The notes beneath the pieces are model-generated. The model did no database searches. It was not told the DNA's origin and worked only from the letters and a program-made list of their open reading frames with translations. Below are positions 1 to 8,840 of a stretch of DNA of 64,000 nucleotides, in pieces. Source of the DNA: Oscillospiraceae bacterium (GTDB taxonomy: Bacteria; Bacillota; Clostridia; Oscillospirales; Ruminococcaceae); assembly GCA_017472965.1 (NCBI GenBank), contig JAFUNR010000003.1, forward strand, positions 18,218 to 82,217. The letters run 5' to 3'. Position numbers and translations under genes: made by a program. Each line of letters opens with the position of its first letter. The stretch's first letter is position 1.

Positions 1-524
1 GGCATCCCGACCGGGAGAAAAAGCTGATCCCCGGCGTGCTGGGCACGGTGGATATTTCCCTCTTTCCGTTTTGCGAGCATATTTTCGGTTTGCTGGATGA
101 CAGCTTTGCAAAAATGGAGATGGAATACGGGATCATCGGTCTTCACTGGCGCGGCGGAGAAAACGATGTCACCGCAGCAGAGGACTATTTGACGAAGCAT
201 CTCGAAAACATTTACACCCGTTTGTTTGATTCGTTCAACCGCCTTCTGCATACACCGCCCATTGTGCTGCATAAAATCGTATGCCCCGACCGTATGAACG
301 ATATGGACCCGACGGGGCAATATCTGGCAAAGATGAATTATATCAACAGCGTTTTCGACGCCTTGCAGGACCGGTATGCGAATGTTTCGGTTTTCGATGT
401 ACGCAATGCGCCGCAGTATGTTCCGAACATTCGCGGCAACGGTCTGTTTATTGAGGATGCGGTCCATTTTACACCCGAAGTAAACCGATGGGTGGCAAGC
501 TGTATTATGGAAGCCTGCGAGTGA
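1..524 (+). CDS. SGNH/GDSL-type hydrolase, C-terminal part (cut by window edge)
   Basis: This is the C-terminal part of a protein that runs in from the left edge. The frame is open from base 3, so the GTG at 36 is unlikely to be the true start. About 173 residues are visible. The tail carries a D-A-V-H block followed by a helix, which is the D-x-x-H block supplying the catalytic Asp and His in SGNH/GDSL esterases. The nucleophile Ser block would lie upstream and cannot be seen. Members of this family remove acyl groups from sugars or lipids, and the esterase at 1649-2845 fits a carbohydrate setting, but the substrate cannot be read from this fragment. A weak terminator follows at 546-590. Confidence 0.6.
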   Translation, partial: HPDREKKLIPGVLGTVDISLFPFCEHIFGLLDDSFAKMEMEYGIIGLHWRGGENDVTAAEDYLTKHLENIYTRLFDSFNRLLHTPPIVLHKIVCPDRMNDMDPTGQYLAKMNYINSVFDALQDRYANVSVFDVRNAPQYVPNIRGNGLFIEDAVHFTPEVNRWVASCIMEACE

Positions 525-545
525 TCTGTTTGGATATTTAAGGCA

Positions 546-590
546 AAAACTCCGAAGCCCACAGCGGTTTCAGAGTTTTCCTGCTTTTTT
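546..590 (+). terminator. possible rho-independent terminator
   Basis: AAAACTC (546-552) pairs with GAGTTTT (573-579) and a run of T follows at 585-590. It lies 22 bases after the stop of the SGNH hydrolase. The stem is short and AT-rich and the T run starts six bases after it, so the call is moderate. Confidence 0.45.
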
Positions 591-713
591 CTCGCGGAAT
601 TCAAAAAACAATGCGCTGTCCGGTGGAAAAATCTTTCATTGTGTGCTATAGTTGATTCGGCATACAATATGTTTGGAAATGCTGCACACCGGATCAGGGA
701 GGCTTGATTTACT

Positions 714-1607
714 ATGCAAAGCGGCGGTCATGTAAAAACAGGTATGAGCTTCAGTCCGTATGAAAGCACCTACGGGCGGTACGGCGCCGCCAAGTTTTCC
801 GTGCTCCGACAGCACGGCTACAACGCGGCGGACTACGATCTTTGCGACACCGATACCGAGCTGTATCATCTGGATGAAACGGCTCTGGAGCGGAAGATGA
901 GCGCCGAGAAGGCCGCCGCACAGGCCGCCGGCATCGAGATCTCTCAGACTCACGGGCCGTGGCGCTGGCCGCCGCAGGATTCCACGGCGCAGGATCGCGC
1001 CGAGCGCATGGAGAAAATGAAAAAGTCGGTCGTCATCACGGCGCTGCTCGGCTGCCGGCATCTGGTGATCCACCCCATCATGCCGTACGGCATCGAGGAT
1101 CTGGAGCTCCACAGGGAAAAAGAGACCCGGGAGCTGAACCTTGCGTTTTTCGGCGAGCTCGTTGCCTTTGCAAAGCAATACGGCGTTATCATCTGTCTGG
1201 AAAATATGCCGATGGTCAATTTCTCGCTCGCCACGCCGGAGCAGATCTTAAGCTTTGTGCAGGAGATCGGCGATGAGCATCTGCAGATCTGCTTTGATAC
1301 CGGCCATGTCGCCGTATTTCCTGGACTTTCCGTGGGTGATGAGATCCGCCGGCTGGGCGATTTCATCAAGGTTTTTCATATCCATGACAACAACGGCGAC
1401 CGGGATGCGCATCTGTACCCCACAAAAGGCATCATCGATTGGGCCGGCTTTGCCGCCGCCGTTCATGAGACCGGCTTTGACGGCGTGCTTTCGCTGGAAA
1501 CCGCACCGTCGGGCGAATATGACGATGCCCGCTTTGAGCAGGAAAGCATAGAGCTGAACAAACTGTTCCGCAGCCTTGCCGAAAGCCGCAGCGGCAATAT
1601 TCTGTAA
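714..1607 (+). CDS. sugar phosphate isomerase/epimerase family protein (AP-endonuclease-2-type TIM barrel)
   Basis: A 297-residue single-domain TIM barrel of the xylose-isomerase-like superfamily. Motifs in order: H-L-V-I-H-P near residue 118, C-L-E-N-M-P near 162, C-F-D-T-G-H near 194, F-H-I-H-D-N near 220 and L-S-L-E-T near 263. These supply the Glu, Asp, His and Glu that hold a divalent metal in this family. Members isomerise or epimerise sugars and sugar acids in the cytoplasm; the exact substrate cannot be told from sequence alone. The start has AGGGAGG 11 bases upstream. The next gene, an esterase, starts 41 bases after the stop with no terminator between, so the two are probably co-transcribed and may handle the same acylated sugar. 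Confidence 0.75.
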   Translation: MQSGGHVKTGMSFSPYESTYGRYGAAKFSVLRQHGYNAADYDLCDTDTELYHLDETALERKMSAEKAAAQAAGIEISQTHGPWRWPPQDSTAQDRAERMEKMKKSVVITALLGCRHLVIHPIMPYGIEDLELHREKETRELNLAFFGELVAFAKQYGVIICLENMPMVNFSLATPEQILSFVQEIGDEHLQICFDTGHVAVFPGLSVGDEIRRLGDFIKVFHIHDNNGDRDAHLYPTKGIIDWAGFAAAVHETGFDGVLSLETAPSGEYDDARFEQESIELNKLFRSLAESRSGNIL

Positions 1608-1648
1608 TACATTCACAGACATCCTGTTGAAAGGCGGTGCAAACTGTT

Positions 1649-2845
1649 ATGATCTCTTTTGAAAAAATCCTGAACACCACCCCGCGCACGGAGTATTTCC
1701 CCGCATACAACGCCTGCGGCGAATATCAGGGATATCGGTTTGACGGCATCGAAGCATTGGCCTATGACGGTGCCGACTACCGGGGCGAACACACAAAAAT
1801 TTTCGCGCACATCGGCTTCCCCGAAAATGCCGCAGAGCCGGTTCCTGCCGTTGTGCTTGTGCACGGCGGCGGCGGACACCCCGAGGATCTGTGGATCAGG
1901 AAATGGAACGAAAAGGGCTATGCGGCCATCTCGATGGATACCACCGGATATTTTCCCGTTTCCCCGTCACCGTACCTGCGCGAGGGCTTTGCGGAAGGTC
2001 TGGACCGCCGCCTTTGTGCCCCCTTCGCGCAAGAGGGCTATACCGTCACACCGAATAACAGCTCCATGTCGGATGCCGATCTTCCCCTTGAGGAGCAGTG
2101 GATGTACCATGCTGTTTCTGCAGTCATTCTGGCGCACAATATCCTGCGCAGCGACAGCCGGATCGATGCCGGAAAAATCGGCATCTGCGGCATCTCGTGG
2201 GGCGGTGTGATCACCTCCATCGCCATCGGTCACGATCCCCGGTTCGCCTTTGCCGTACCGATCTACGGCTCGGGCTATCTGGGCTGCGGTCACTCCGACC
2301 TTGACTATCTGTTCAAGCGGCCCGGTGTACAGAAATGGTTCGCCGAAAAGAGGTTCGATCGGGTGAATATGCCAGTGCTGTGGCTGTGCTGGAACGATGA
2401 CTGCTGCTTTTCCGTCAACTCCAATTCCATGTCCTACCTTGCCACGCGGGAAAACAACCGCAGCACCTGCCTTTCCATGCTGCACGATATGCACCACTCC
2501 CACTGGCACGGCTACACTCCGCAGGAGAGCTACTGGTTTGCCGACACCGTCCTGCAGGGCAGGCCGGTCCCGGCACTGAAAGCGGAATATACCGACGGTC
2601 AGGTACATTACGCCTGCGATGCTCCCATCCGCTCGGCAAGGCTCTTTTACATCACCGGAAAAATGCGTTATATCACGCGGGAAAAATACGGCATGACAAA
2701 CTCCTATATGGAGGCCGACTGGCAGATCATGGCGCTTGATCCCGCAAGAAATACCGCTGCTTTGCCGGAAAACGCCGTGGGCAAATATGTGGAATTCACG
2801 CTGGAAAACGGCATTGTGCTGACTACCCCTTACACGGAATTTTAA
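1649..2845 (+). CDS. alpha/beta hydrolase (acetyl-xylan-esterase / prolyl-oligopeptidase-like fold)
   Basis: A 398-residue protein with an HGGGG oxyanion-hole segment near residue 73 and a nucleophile elbow G-I-S-W-G with Ser183. An acidic W-N-D-D stretch near 250 and an H-D-M-H-H stretch near 280 are the likely Asp and His of the triad. This layout fits dienelactone-hydrolase or acetyl-xylan-esterase-like carbohydrate esterases. There is no signal peptide, so it is probably intracellular. I chose the ATG at 1649 because an AAAGGCGG site lies 12 bases upstream; an upstream GTG at 1637 would overlap that site. It follows a sugar-isomerase-like gene by 41 bases, which suggests deacylation of an imported sugar. 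The specificity is inference. Confidence 0.7.
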   Translation: MISFEKILNTTPRTEYFPAYNACGEYQGYRFDGIEALAYDGADYRGEHTKIFAHIGFPENAAEPVPAVVLVHGGGGHPEDLWIRKWNEKGYAAISMDTTGYFPVSPSPYLREGFAEGLDRRLCAPFAQEGYTVTPNNSSMSDADLPLEEQWMYHAVSAVILAHNILRSDSRIDAGKIGICGISWGGVITSIAIGHDPRFAFAVPIYGSGYLGCGHSDLDYLFKRPGVQKWFAEKRFDRVNMPVLWLCWNDDCCFSVNSNSMSYLATRENNRSTCLSMLHDMHHSHWHGYTPQESYWFADTVLQGRPVPALKAEYTDGQVHYACDAPIRSARLFYITGKMRYITREKYGMTNSYMEADWQIMALDPARNTAALPENAVGKYVEFTLENGIVLTTPYTEF

Positions 2846-2918
2846 AAGAACGCAGCCCTGCGCCGTATGCCGCACAGCCGGAAACATCCCGAAACCCTCT
2901 GACCTTTTACACACAAAA

Positions 2919-2969
2919 AGCTGCCGCAAAACGCCTGCAACGGCGTTCTGCGGCAGCTCTTTTTCTTTT
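2919..2969. terminator. bidirectional terminator between convergent genes
   Basis: A ten-base stem, AGCTGCCGCA (2919-2928) with TGCGGCAGCT (2949-2958), is followed by a T-rich run on the plus strand. On the minus strand five T (bases 2915-2919 read as A on plus) follow. It separates the esterase (+, ends 2845) from the phosphodiesterase (-, ends 2981). Confidence 0.85.
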
Positions 2970-2980
2970 GGCAGGGCAGC

Positions 2981-3781
2981 TTACTTTGCCGCGCCGAAAA
3001 AGTGCAGTATGTTCATATCCTCGATCATCCTGCTGCCGTGCGCGCCGGAGCCGCCGGCGGTCAGGTGCTGGCCGTGGTCGGGAGAATAGGTCAGCAGCAC
3101 ACGCTCATCGGGCCATGTGCTGCGCACGGTATCGGCGATGCGGGCAAAATTCTCCGCCTCCAGCGCAACAGCGTTCAGGCCCTCCTTGGATTCGGGGCCG
3201 TAGGCATGGGCGGCATTATCATAATCAAAGGTGTGGATGCTGAGGAAATCATACTCACCGCTTTGAATGACCTCGATCGCCTTTTCCGTCACCTCCATGG
3301 CATTGGCACACTCAAAATAAGGCAGGCTGCGCCCCGCAAAGATATGCAGGAAGGTGGAATCCGCCTGCGCAATGATCACCGGCCTGCGCCCTGCTGCCAG
3401 CAGCACATCAAACAGCGTGCTGCATTCCAGTCTGGGACGCACATAGGTCTGAATCCCATGACCTTCGGGATCCAGCCCCGTATACATGGAGGCATGCGCC
3501 ACCGGGGTCACGGATTCCACCGTACTGACAAAAGGCAGCGCCAGCGTGGTGTTGGCATACACCGGCGCCAGCAGATGGGTATACTTCTGCCAGATATACT
3601 GACCCACCGCATCGGCATGATAGGCCACCACGCGGTCAGCCTTACCGCCCAGCCTCTGCTTCAGGATATTCACAGCCCACGGCACCGACGGAGCATATTC
3701 CTCCGGCAAAGGCAGCTCCATGCATTCCGCTACCGTGGCAGCAAAATGCTTCAGCGCATATCGGTTGAAATGATCTGCCAT
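2981..3781 (-). CDS. alkaline-phosphatase-superfamily phosphodiesterase (type I phosphodiesterase / nucleotide pyrophosphatase)
   Basis: A 266-residue hydrolase. The segment S-T-V-E-S-V-T-P followed by M-Y-T-G-L-D-P-E-G-H-G-I matches the nucleophile and substrate loop of type I phosphodiesterases. A late S-P-D-H-G-Q-H block supplies Asp and His metal ligands. Enzymes of this family cleave phosphate mono- or diesters with two metal ions. No signal peptide or membrane segment is visible, which is unlike many secreted members. The start has GGAGGAGAG 7 bases upstream. It is transcribed away from the glycyl-radical-enzyme operon from its own strong promoter (3855-3883). The substrate is unknown; a link to the radical enzyme is only positional. 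Confidence 0.75.
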   Translation of the reverse strand: MADHFNRYALKHFAATVAECMELPLPEEYAPSVPWAVNILKQRLGGKADRVVAYHADAVGQYIWQKYTHLLAPVYANTTLALPFVSTVESVTPVAHASMYTGLDPEGHGIQTYVRPRLECSTLFDVLLAAGRRPVIIAQADSTFLHIFAGRSLPYFECANAMEVTEKAIEVIQSGEYDFLSIHTFDYDNAAHAYGPESKEGLNAVALEAENFARIADTVRSTWPDERVLLTYSPDHGQHLTAGGSGAHGSRMIEDMNILHFFGAAK

Positions 3782-3854
3782 CGTTTTCTCTCCTCCCGTT
3801 TATCCTTTTTCCGTGCAGCTCTTTCTGTGTCCAAGACAGAACACTCTGTAATTC

Positions 3855-3883
3855 AATATACCCCTGCAAAAAAAATCTGTCAA
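3855..3883 (-). promoter_or_regulatory. sigma-A promoter of the phosphodiesterase gene
   Basis: On the minus strand TTGACA (3883-3878), a 17-base spacer and TATATT (3860-3855) lie about 75 bases before the start codon. It stands back to back with the promoter of the glycyl-radical-enzyme gene, leaving 14 bases between the two -35 boxes for a shared regulator. Confidence 0.8.
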
Positions 3884-3897
3884 GCCGCAATCTGCGA

Positions 3898-3926
3898 TTG
3901 CATTCCCTGCGCCGGCATGTTATACT
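3898..3926 (+). promoter_or_regulatory. sigma-A promoter of the glycyl-radical-enzyme operon
   Basis: TTGCAT (3898-3903), a 17-base spacer and TATACT (3921-3926) lie about 50 bases before the start codon at 3976. Confidence 0.75.
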
Positions 3927-3975
3927 CCAGTTAAAGAGCTCACCCCAAACACTTTCACGCGAAAGGAGCTTTGCC

Positions 3976-6135
3976 ATGATCAGCAAGCGCATTGAGGAAC
4001 TGGCCGCTCTTACCGTTGAGCGCGGCAAAAATGCCCCCTCCTCCACCTTTTTTCAGGAGCTGCACGATGCAGCGCTGGGACTGTACGCCGAATGTCCCCG
4101 GTGGGAAAAGATCGCCCGCTCCATGGCACAGGCCATCGCCGGTATGCCGGTATATATTTATCCGGAGGACACCATCGGCGGGCGCACCTACCAGAACAGA
4201 ACCCTGCCGCCGCAGACCATCGCCCCCGATCTGGACTGCGACACCCCCGCACGGCAGGAGTTTCTGGCGCAGTACCCCGAAGCGGAGCTGCTCTTTCGGG
4301 ATTATCTCATCACCGGCACAGCCAAGGGCCACATCATCTGGGATTTCTCCCGCATCCTGACACTGGGCATCACCGGTCTGCGCGCCCGCTATGAAGAAGC
4401 GCTCGCCGCCGCCCGGGATGAGGAGGCGCAGCAATTCTACAGCGGCGTGCTGATCCTGCTGGATGCCGTGCTCGCTTTCAATGACAAGCACATCGAAGCC
4501 TATCGCGCCGCCGGCAGGCAGGAGCTTGCCGACCGCATGGCAAAGGTGCCGCGTTACCCCGCCGAGACCTTCCGCGAAGCGGTGCAGGCCTTCCATATGC
4601 AGCATTTGTGCGTCATGGCGGAAAACCCCTACGGCGGCAACGGCCCCGGACGGCTGGATTATTATCTGTGGCCGTATCTGGAGCGGGATCTTGCCGCAGG
4701 GCGCTGCACGCTGGAAGAAGCCAAAGAGATCATCGATGAGCTCTTTCTGCGCTTCGACGAGCGGCTTTACGGCATGGACGGCTGGGTGGAAGCCGTTGTG
4801 ATCGGCGGCAGCCACCCCAACGGCGGCAGCGCCGTCAATCCGCTGAGCTACATCATGCTGGATTCCATCATGGATCTGGATATTCTGCACCCCTCCATCT
4901 ATGTCCGTCTGCCCAAGGCGCCGCCCGCCGAGCTGGTAAGCGCCTGCGCCCGGTATGTGCTTTCCGGCAACAACCGCGCCCAGATCCTCTCCGATGAGGC
5001 CATCATGGGTGCGCTGGTACGCCGCGGCATCTCCACCCGGGATGCAGCCGACTATGTGTGCGGCGGCTGCATGGAGGTCGGTCTGCAGGGCATGAGCTCG
5101 GATTATCTGTACATCGGCTGGCACAACCCGCCCAAAATGCTGGAGCTGATGCTCACCGGCGGCGAATGCCTGCTCACCGGCAAAAAGAACCCCGCTTTCC
5201 ACGCAGACAAAAGCCTGACCGGCTACGCGGATTTTGAAAGCTTCTACGCCGATTTCATCGCTGAAGCCACCCGCATCACCCGCATCTATCTCGCCGAGCA
5301 GGATATCGGCAGCAAGTGGGCGCAGCTGGCGCGGCCTTCCTACCTGATCTCCTCCATGATCGACGACTGTCTGGAACGCGGGCGCAATATGCACGGCGGC
5401 GGCGCACGCTACCACGATTACGGCGGCACTCCGCTGGGTCTGCCCAATGTGGCGGACGGTCTGTATGCGGTCAAACGGGCGGTGTTCGAGGATAAGCTCT
5501 GCACTGCCGAAGAGCTGCTGGCAGCACTGAAGGCGGATTTCAAGGGCTATGAGCGGTTGCAGGCACAGCTGAAGCGGCTGCCGAAATACGGTGTGAACGA
5601 CCCGGATGCCGATGCCATGGCGCGGCGTGTGGCATCGGATTTTGCCGATATCTACGAGGGCTATACCACCCGCTGGGGCGGCAAGGGCAAGCTGGTCATC
5701 CTGACCTTCACCTTTGCCCCGCCCGCAGCCTCCGTGCTGGGCGCGACAGCGGACGGCGGCAACGTCCACCGGCTGGTGGCGCATGGCGTGACGCCCCATT
5801 CCTCCGCCATGACCGAGGGCATCACGGCGGCCATTCTTTCGGCCGGCTGCATGCCGTTTGAAAAATTCGCGGGCGGCGCTTCCACCATGTGGGATTTTGA
5901 TCCCGCATGGGCCACCGAACCCATCGTGGAGGCAGTGCTGCGCACCTTTATCGAAAACGGCGGACAGATCTTCCAGGGTGATGTCACCCCGCTGGAGGAG
6001 CTTCTCGATGCACAGCAGCATCCGGAGGAGCACGCAAATCTTGTGGTGCGTGTGGGCGGCTATTCCGCCCGTTTTGTCAATCTCTCCCCCGAACTGCAGG
6101 AAAATGTCATCTGCCGCATCCGTCACAATCACTGA
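3976..6135 (+). CDS. glycyl-radical enzyme (pyruvate-formate-lyase superfamily), specificity unknown
   Basis: A 719-residue oxygen-sensitive radical enzyme. The active-site loop reads C-G-G-C-M-E-V-G, with the thiyl-radical candidate Cys365 and the putative general base Glu367; this C-x-E pattern is typical of dehydratase- and lyase-type members and unlike the twin Cys of pyruvate formate-lyase. The C-terminal radical motif is R-V-G-G-Y-S-A with radical Gly695. It is shorter than glycerol dehydratase or choline lyase, and the flanks of the Cys loop do not match any sub-family I can name. Start at 3976 is set by AAAGGAG 8 bases upstream. Its activase begins 25 bases downstream and a sugar-hydrolase-like TIM barrel follows, so a sugar-derived substrate is plausible but unproven. 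Confidence 0.9.
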   Translation: MISKRIEELAALTVERGKNAPSSTFFQELHDAALGLYAECPRWEKIARSMAQAIAGMPVYIYPEDTIGGRTYQNRTLPPQTIAPDLDCDTPARQEFLAQYPEAELLFRDYLITGTAKGHIIWDFSRILTLGITGLRARYEEALAAARDEEAQQFYSGVLILLDAVLAFNDKHIEAYRAAGRQELADRMAKVPRYPAETFREAVQAFHMQHLCVMAENPYGGNGPGRLDYYLWPYLERDLAAGRCTLEEAKEIIDELFLRFDERLYGMDGWVEAVVIGGSHPNGGSAVNPLSYIMLDSIMDLDILHPSIYVRLPKAPPAELVSACARYVLSGNNRAQILSDEAIMGALVRRGISTRDAADYVCGGCMEVGLQGMSSDYLYIGWHNPPKMLELMLTGGECLLTGKKNPAFHADKSLTGYADFESFYADFIAEATRITRIYLAEQDIGSKWAQLARPSYLISSMIDDCLERGRNMHGGGARYHDYGGTPLGLPNVADGLYAVKRAVFEDKLCTAEELLAALKADFKGYERLQAQLKRLPKYGVNDPDADAMARRVASDFADIYEGYTTRWGGKGKLVILTFTFAPPAASVLGATADGGNVHRLVAHGVTPHSSAMTEGITAAILSAGCMPFEKFAGGASTMWDFDPAWATEPIVEAVLRTFIENGGQIFQGDVTPLEELLDAQQHPEEHANLVVRVGGYSARFVNLSPELQENVICRIRHNH

Positions 6136-6160
6136 TCACGCAAAATTACGGAGTGTACGC

Positions 6161-7069
6161 ATGGAAGAAAAATGCCTTGTTTTCAACATTCAGAAATTTT
6201 CCGTCAATGACGGACCCGGTATCCGCACCACTGTTTTTCTGAAAGGCTGCATGCTCAACTGTCTGTGGTGCCACAACCCCGAATCCAAATCCCGGCATCC
6301 GCAGGTCATGCTGACCCCGCGGCTTTGCGTGGGCTGCGGCAGCTGTCTTTCCGCCTGCCCGCAGGGGCTGCACAGCTTTGCCGAAGACGGCACCCATCAG
6401 ATCGACCGCAGCCGCTGCACTGTCTGCGGCAGCTGCGCCGATGCCTGTGTGGGCGCGCTGGAGGTGTGCGGCAAGCCCATGACGGTGGAGGAGATCCTGA
6501 CCGAGGTGATGAAGGACAGCGCCTTTTACAAACATTCCGGCGGCGGCATGACCGTCTCCGGCGGCGACCCGCTGTTCCATCCCGCCTTTACGCTGGCACT
6601 GCTGCGTGCTGCCAAAGAAAAAGGGCTGCACACCTGCATTGAAACCAGCGGCCATGCCCGCTGGGAGGATCTGGAGGCGCTTATTCCCTACGTGGATATC
6701 TTCCTGTGGGATGTCAAAGAGACCGACTCCGCCCGTCACAAACAGTTCACCGGCGTGGGGAACGAGCGCATTCTGGAAAACCTGCACAGACTGGATGCCG
6801 CCGGCGCCAAAACCGTGCTGCGCTGCCCCATCATCCCGGGCTGCAACGACCGTCCGGAGCATCTGGCCGCCATCGCCGCGCTTTCGTCTGAGCTTCAGAA
6901 CGTGCTGAACATCGATGTGGAGCCCTACCACCCGCTGGGCAAAAGCAAAAGCGAGGCGCTGGGCGAAAGCTACGCACTGGGCGATCTGGGTTTCCCCGAG
7001 GATGCCACCGTCAAGGAGTGGATCGCAGCCATTGCCGCCGGCACGAAAGTGCCGGTGAAGAAAGCGTGA
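6161..7069 (+). CDS. glycyl-radical enzyme activating enzyme (radical SAM)
   Basis: A 302-residue activase that would install the glycyl radical on the preceding enzyme using S-adenosylmethionine. The radical-SAM cysteines are C30, C34 and C37 in C-M-L-N-C-L-W-C. Between this motif and the rest of the barrel sits a two-cluster ferredoxin insert, C-V-G-C-G-S-C near residue 58 and C-T-V-C-G-S-C near 87, as in activases of dehydratase-type glycyl-radical enzymes. G-G-D-P near 130 is the SAM-binding loop. The start at 6161 is set by the N-terminal F-N-I-Q-K-F-S-V-N-D-G-P-G-I-R-T block that begins activases. It is 25 bases after the radical enzyme and clearly co-transcribed. Confidence 0.93.
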   Translation: MEEKCLVFNIQKFSVNDGPGIRTTVFLKGCMLNCLWCHNPESKSRHPQVMLTPRLCVGCGSCLSACPQGLHSFAEDGTHQIDRSRCTVCGSCADACVGALEVCGKPMTVEEILTEVMKDSAFYKHSGGGMTVSGGDPLFHPAFTLALLRAAKEKGLHTCIETSGHARWEDLEALIPYVDIFLWDVKETDSARHKQFTGVGNERILENLHRLDAAGAKTVLRCPIIPGCNDRPEHLAAIAALSSELQNVLNIDVEPYHPLGKSKSEALGESYALGDLGFPEDATVKEWIAAIAAGTKVPVKKA

Positions 7070-7117
7070 CCGTTTCTCTGATTTACCATACACATTGATC
7101 CGGGAGGGCCTTTCACC

Positions 7118-8785
7118 ATGAAAATCAATTTGATCGATAACGGCTTTTGCAAAGCAGCCGGACTTCTGCGCACCCGCATTCTTGAGCGCATCCCCGCCGA
7201 ATTTTCTACAGACGGTTTGCCGCTGGAGCTTTGCGTCGATGCAGGCATCGGCTGCGCCGAAAGCTACTGCATCCTTGCAGCCGGCAACGGCTGGCGCATC
7301 ACCGGAGCGGATCACTGCGGTCTGATTTTCGGAGTGGGCAAATTTCTGCACACTGCACGCTGGACAGCGGACTCCTTCACGCCCCGGCCTCCGCAGGGGG
7401 TCGTTTCCCCCGCCTGCGATTTCCGCGCGCTGGATTGCCCCAGCCATTTTTACAACTGGTATCAGATGGCACCCGTTGAAGAATTGACGCGCTATCTGGA
7501 GGATATGATGCTGTGGGGCTACAACACCGTTTACAGCAGCATGGGCGTGGTCAATATGGAACGGCTGGACGGCCCGCTTTTCCGCCGGACGGCAGAACGC
7601 TTCCGCAGCATATTCGGCGCAGCCAAGGAGCTTGGTCTGCGCATCGGGCTTGGTCTGAGCCCCAATCAGGCCGAGCGCAGTGCCCCGCGCGAATTCGATG
7701 CGGACCTTTCCTTCAATCTGGAGCTGCGCGGCTCTCTGGGGCGCAATCTCTGTCTTTCCAAGCCCGGTGCACTGGAGCATATGCGCGGCGTCTGGCGGGC
7801 ACAGCTGGAGCAATATACCGATATCGGCATCGACTATGTCAGCACATGGCCGTACGATGAGGGCGGCTGCGGCTGCCCTTCCTGCCGGCCGTGGGGCTCC
7901 AACAAATATTGCGACGGCTGCATCGAGCTGGCCAAAGAGGTACACCGCTATTATCCCGACGCAAGGATCATCGTATCCACCTGGGCCTTTGATGCTCCCA
8001 ATGACGAAGGTGAATTCGCCGGGCTTTACCGCCGGCTTTCCGGCGATATGAGCATCGCAGATTATCTGCTGGTGGATGCGCACGGCGATTTTCCCCGTTA
8101 CCCGCTGGAGCATGAGCCCATCAAGCCCATCGTCAATTTCCCCGAGATCAGTATGTGGGGGCTGGCCCCATGGGGCGGCTTTGGCGCCAACCCGCTGCCG
8201 GAACGCTTCCAGCGTCTGTGGGACAGCGTCTCCCATCTGGTGCAGGGCGGTCTGCCCTATTCCGAAGGCATTTACGAGGACATCAATAAGGTGCAGTATA
8301 TCGGCTACTACTGGCAGCCGGACCGCCATTGGACCGACATTCTTGCCGAATACATCCGCTACGAATACGCCGAAGATGCAGTGGAGGAGGTTCTGGAGCT
8401 GATGCGCTGCATCGAGCACAGCCACACACGGATCGCCGGGGAGCAAATGCCCGACGCCGCCGTTGTACGCCGCGCAGCACAGCTGGCCGCCGCCGTAAAT
8501 GCCCGCCTGAGTGACCGTGCGCGCAGCGCATGGCGCTGGCGTATCCTGTATATCCGCGCCGTTCTGGACGAAAAGCGCTACACTCATCTGCTGGCCGATA
8601 CCGCAGAGGATCCCAAAAAACTGCTGCGCTTCCATTATTATTCCGGCGACCGCCTGCTGGATGATCCGGAGGCCCAGAAGCTCTTCCTTGAGCTGCAAGG
8701 CTACTACCATTGCGTTCCCCACAATGGCGAAAACCATCACACTCTGCCGCCTGCCGGCGGCACCAAACTGGATGTTGTGATCTGA
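7118..8785 (+). CDS. putative glycoside hydrolase, GH20/alpha-glucuronidase-like TIM barrel
   Basis: A 555-residue cytoplasmic protein. Residues 1-100 resemble the small alpha/beta domain that precedes the barrel in GH20 and GH67 enzymes. A TIM barrel follows from about residue 110. Its most striking piece is W-P-Y-D-E-G-G-C-G-C-P-S-C near 245, an acidic pair next to a C-x-C-x-x-C cluster. A similar acidic and cysteine-rich loop occurs in alpha-glucuronidase-like DUF4838 proteins, so uronic-acid or amino-sugar glycosides are likely substrates. GGGAGG lies 12 bases before the ATG. It starts 48 bases after the activase gene, with no terminator between, so it belongs to the radical-enzyme operon. 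The family assignment is by eye and tentative. Confidence 0.55.
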   Translation: MKINLIDNGFCKAAGLLRTRILERIPAEFSTDGLPLELCVDAGIGCAESYCILAAGNGWRITGADHCGLIFGVGKFLHTARWTADSFTPRPPQGVVSPACDFRALDCPSHFYNWYQMAPVEELTRYLEDMMLWGYNTVYSSMGVVNMERLDGPLFRRTAERFRSIFGAAKELGLRIGLGLSPNQAERSAPREFDADLSFNLELRGSLGRNLCLSKPGALEHMRGVWRAQLEQYTDIGIDYVSTWPYDEGGCGCPSCRPWGSNKYCDGCIELAKEVHRYYPDARIIVSTWAFDAPNDEGEFAGLYRRLSGDMSIADYLLVDAHGDFPRYPLEHEPIKPIVNFPEISMWGLAPWGGFGANPLPERFQRLWDSVSHLVQGGLPYSEGIYEDINKVQYIGYYWQPDRHWTDILAEYIRYEYAEDAVEEVLELMRCIEHSHTRIAGEQMPDAAVVRRAAQLAAAVNARLSDRARSAWRWRILYIRAVLDEKRYTHLLADTAEDPKKLLRFHYYSGDRLLDDPEAQKLFLELQGYYHCVPHNGENHHTLPPAGGTKLDVVI

Positions 8786-8805
8786 GCCGGCAGTCATTTT
8801 CGCGC

Positions 8806-8834
8806 TTGACAACCCGGTCTTTGTTTGCTATAAT
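8806..8834 (+). promoter_or_regulatory. sigma-A promoter of thrS
   Basis: TTGACA (8806-8811), a 17-base spacer and a consensus TATAAT (8829-8834) with TGC just before it. Transcription should start near 8841, at the 5' end of the T-box leader. Confidence 0.9.
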
Positions 8835-8840
8835 CACTGC

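Noticed and set aside
3955-6132. A 725-codon open frame on the minus strand opposite the glycyl-radical-enzyme gene
   Set aside because: It mirrors a clear gene with catalytic motifs, has no ribosome site, and its protein is low in family-like motifs; long antisense frames are common at this GC content.
6146-8812. An 888-codon minus-strand open frame opposite the activase and hydrolase genes
   Set aside because: It spans two well supported genes and their gap, and shows no recognisable motif.
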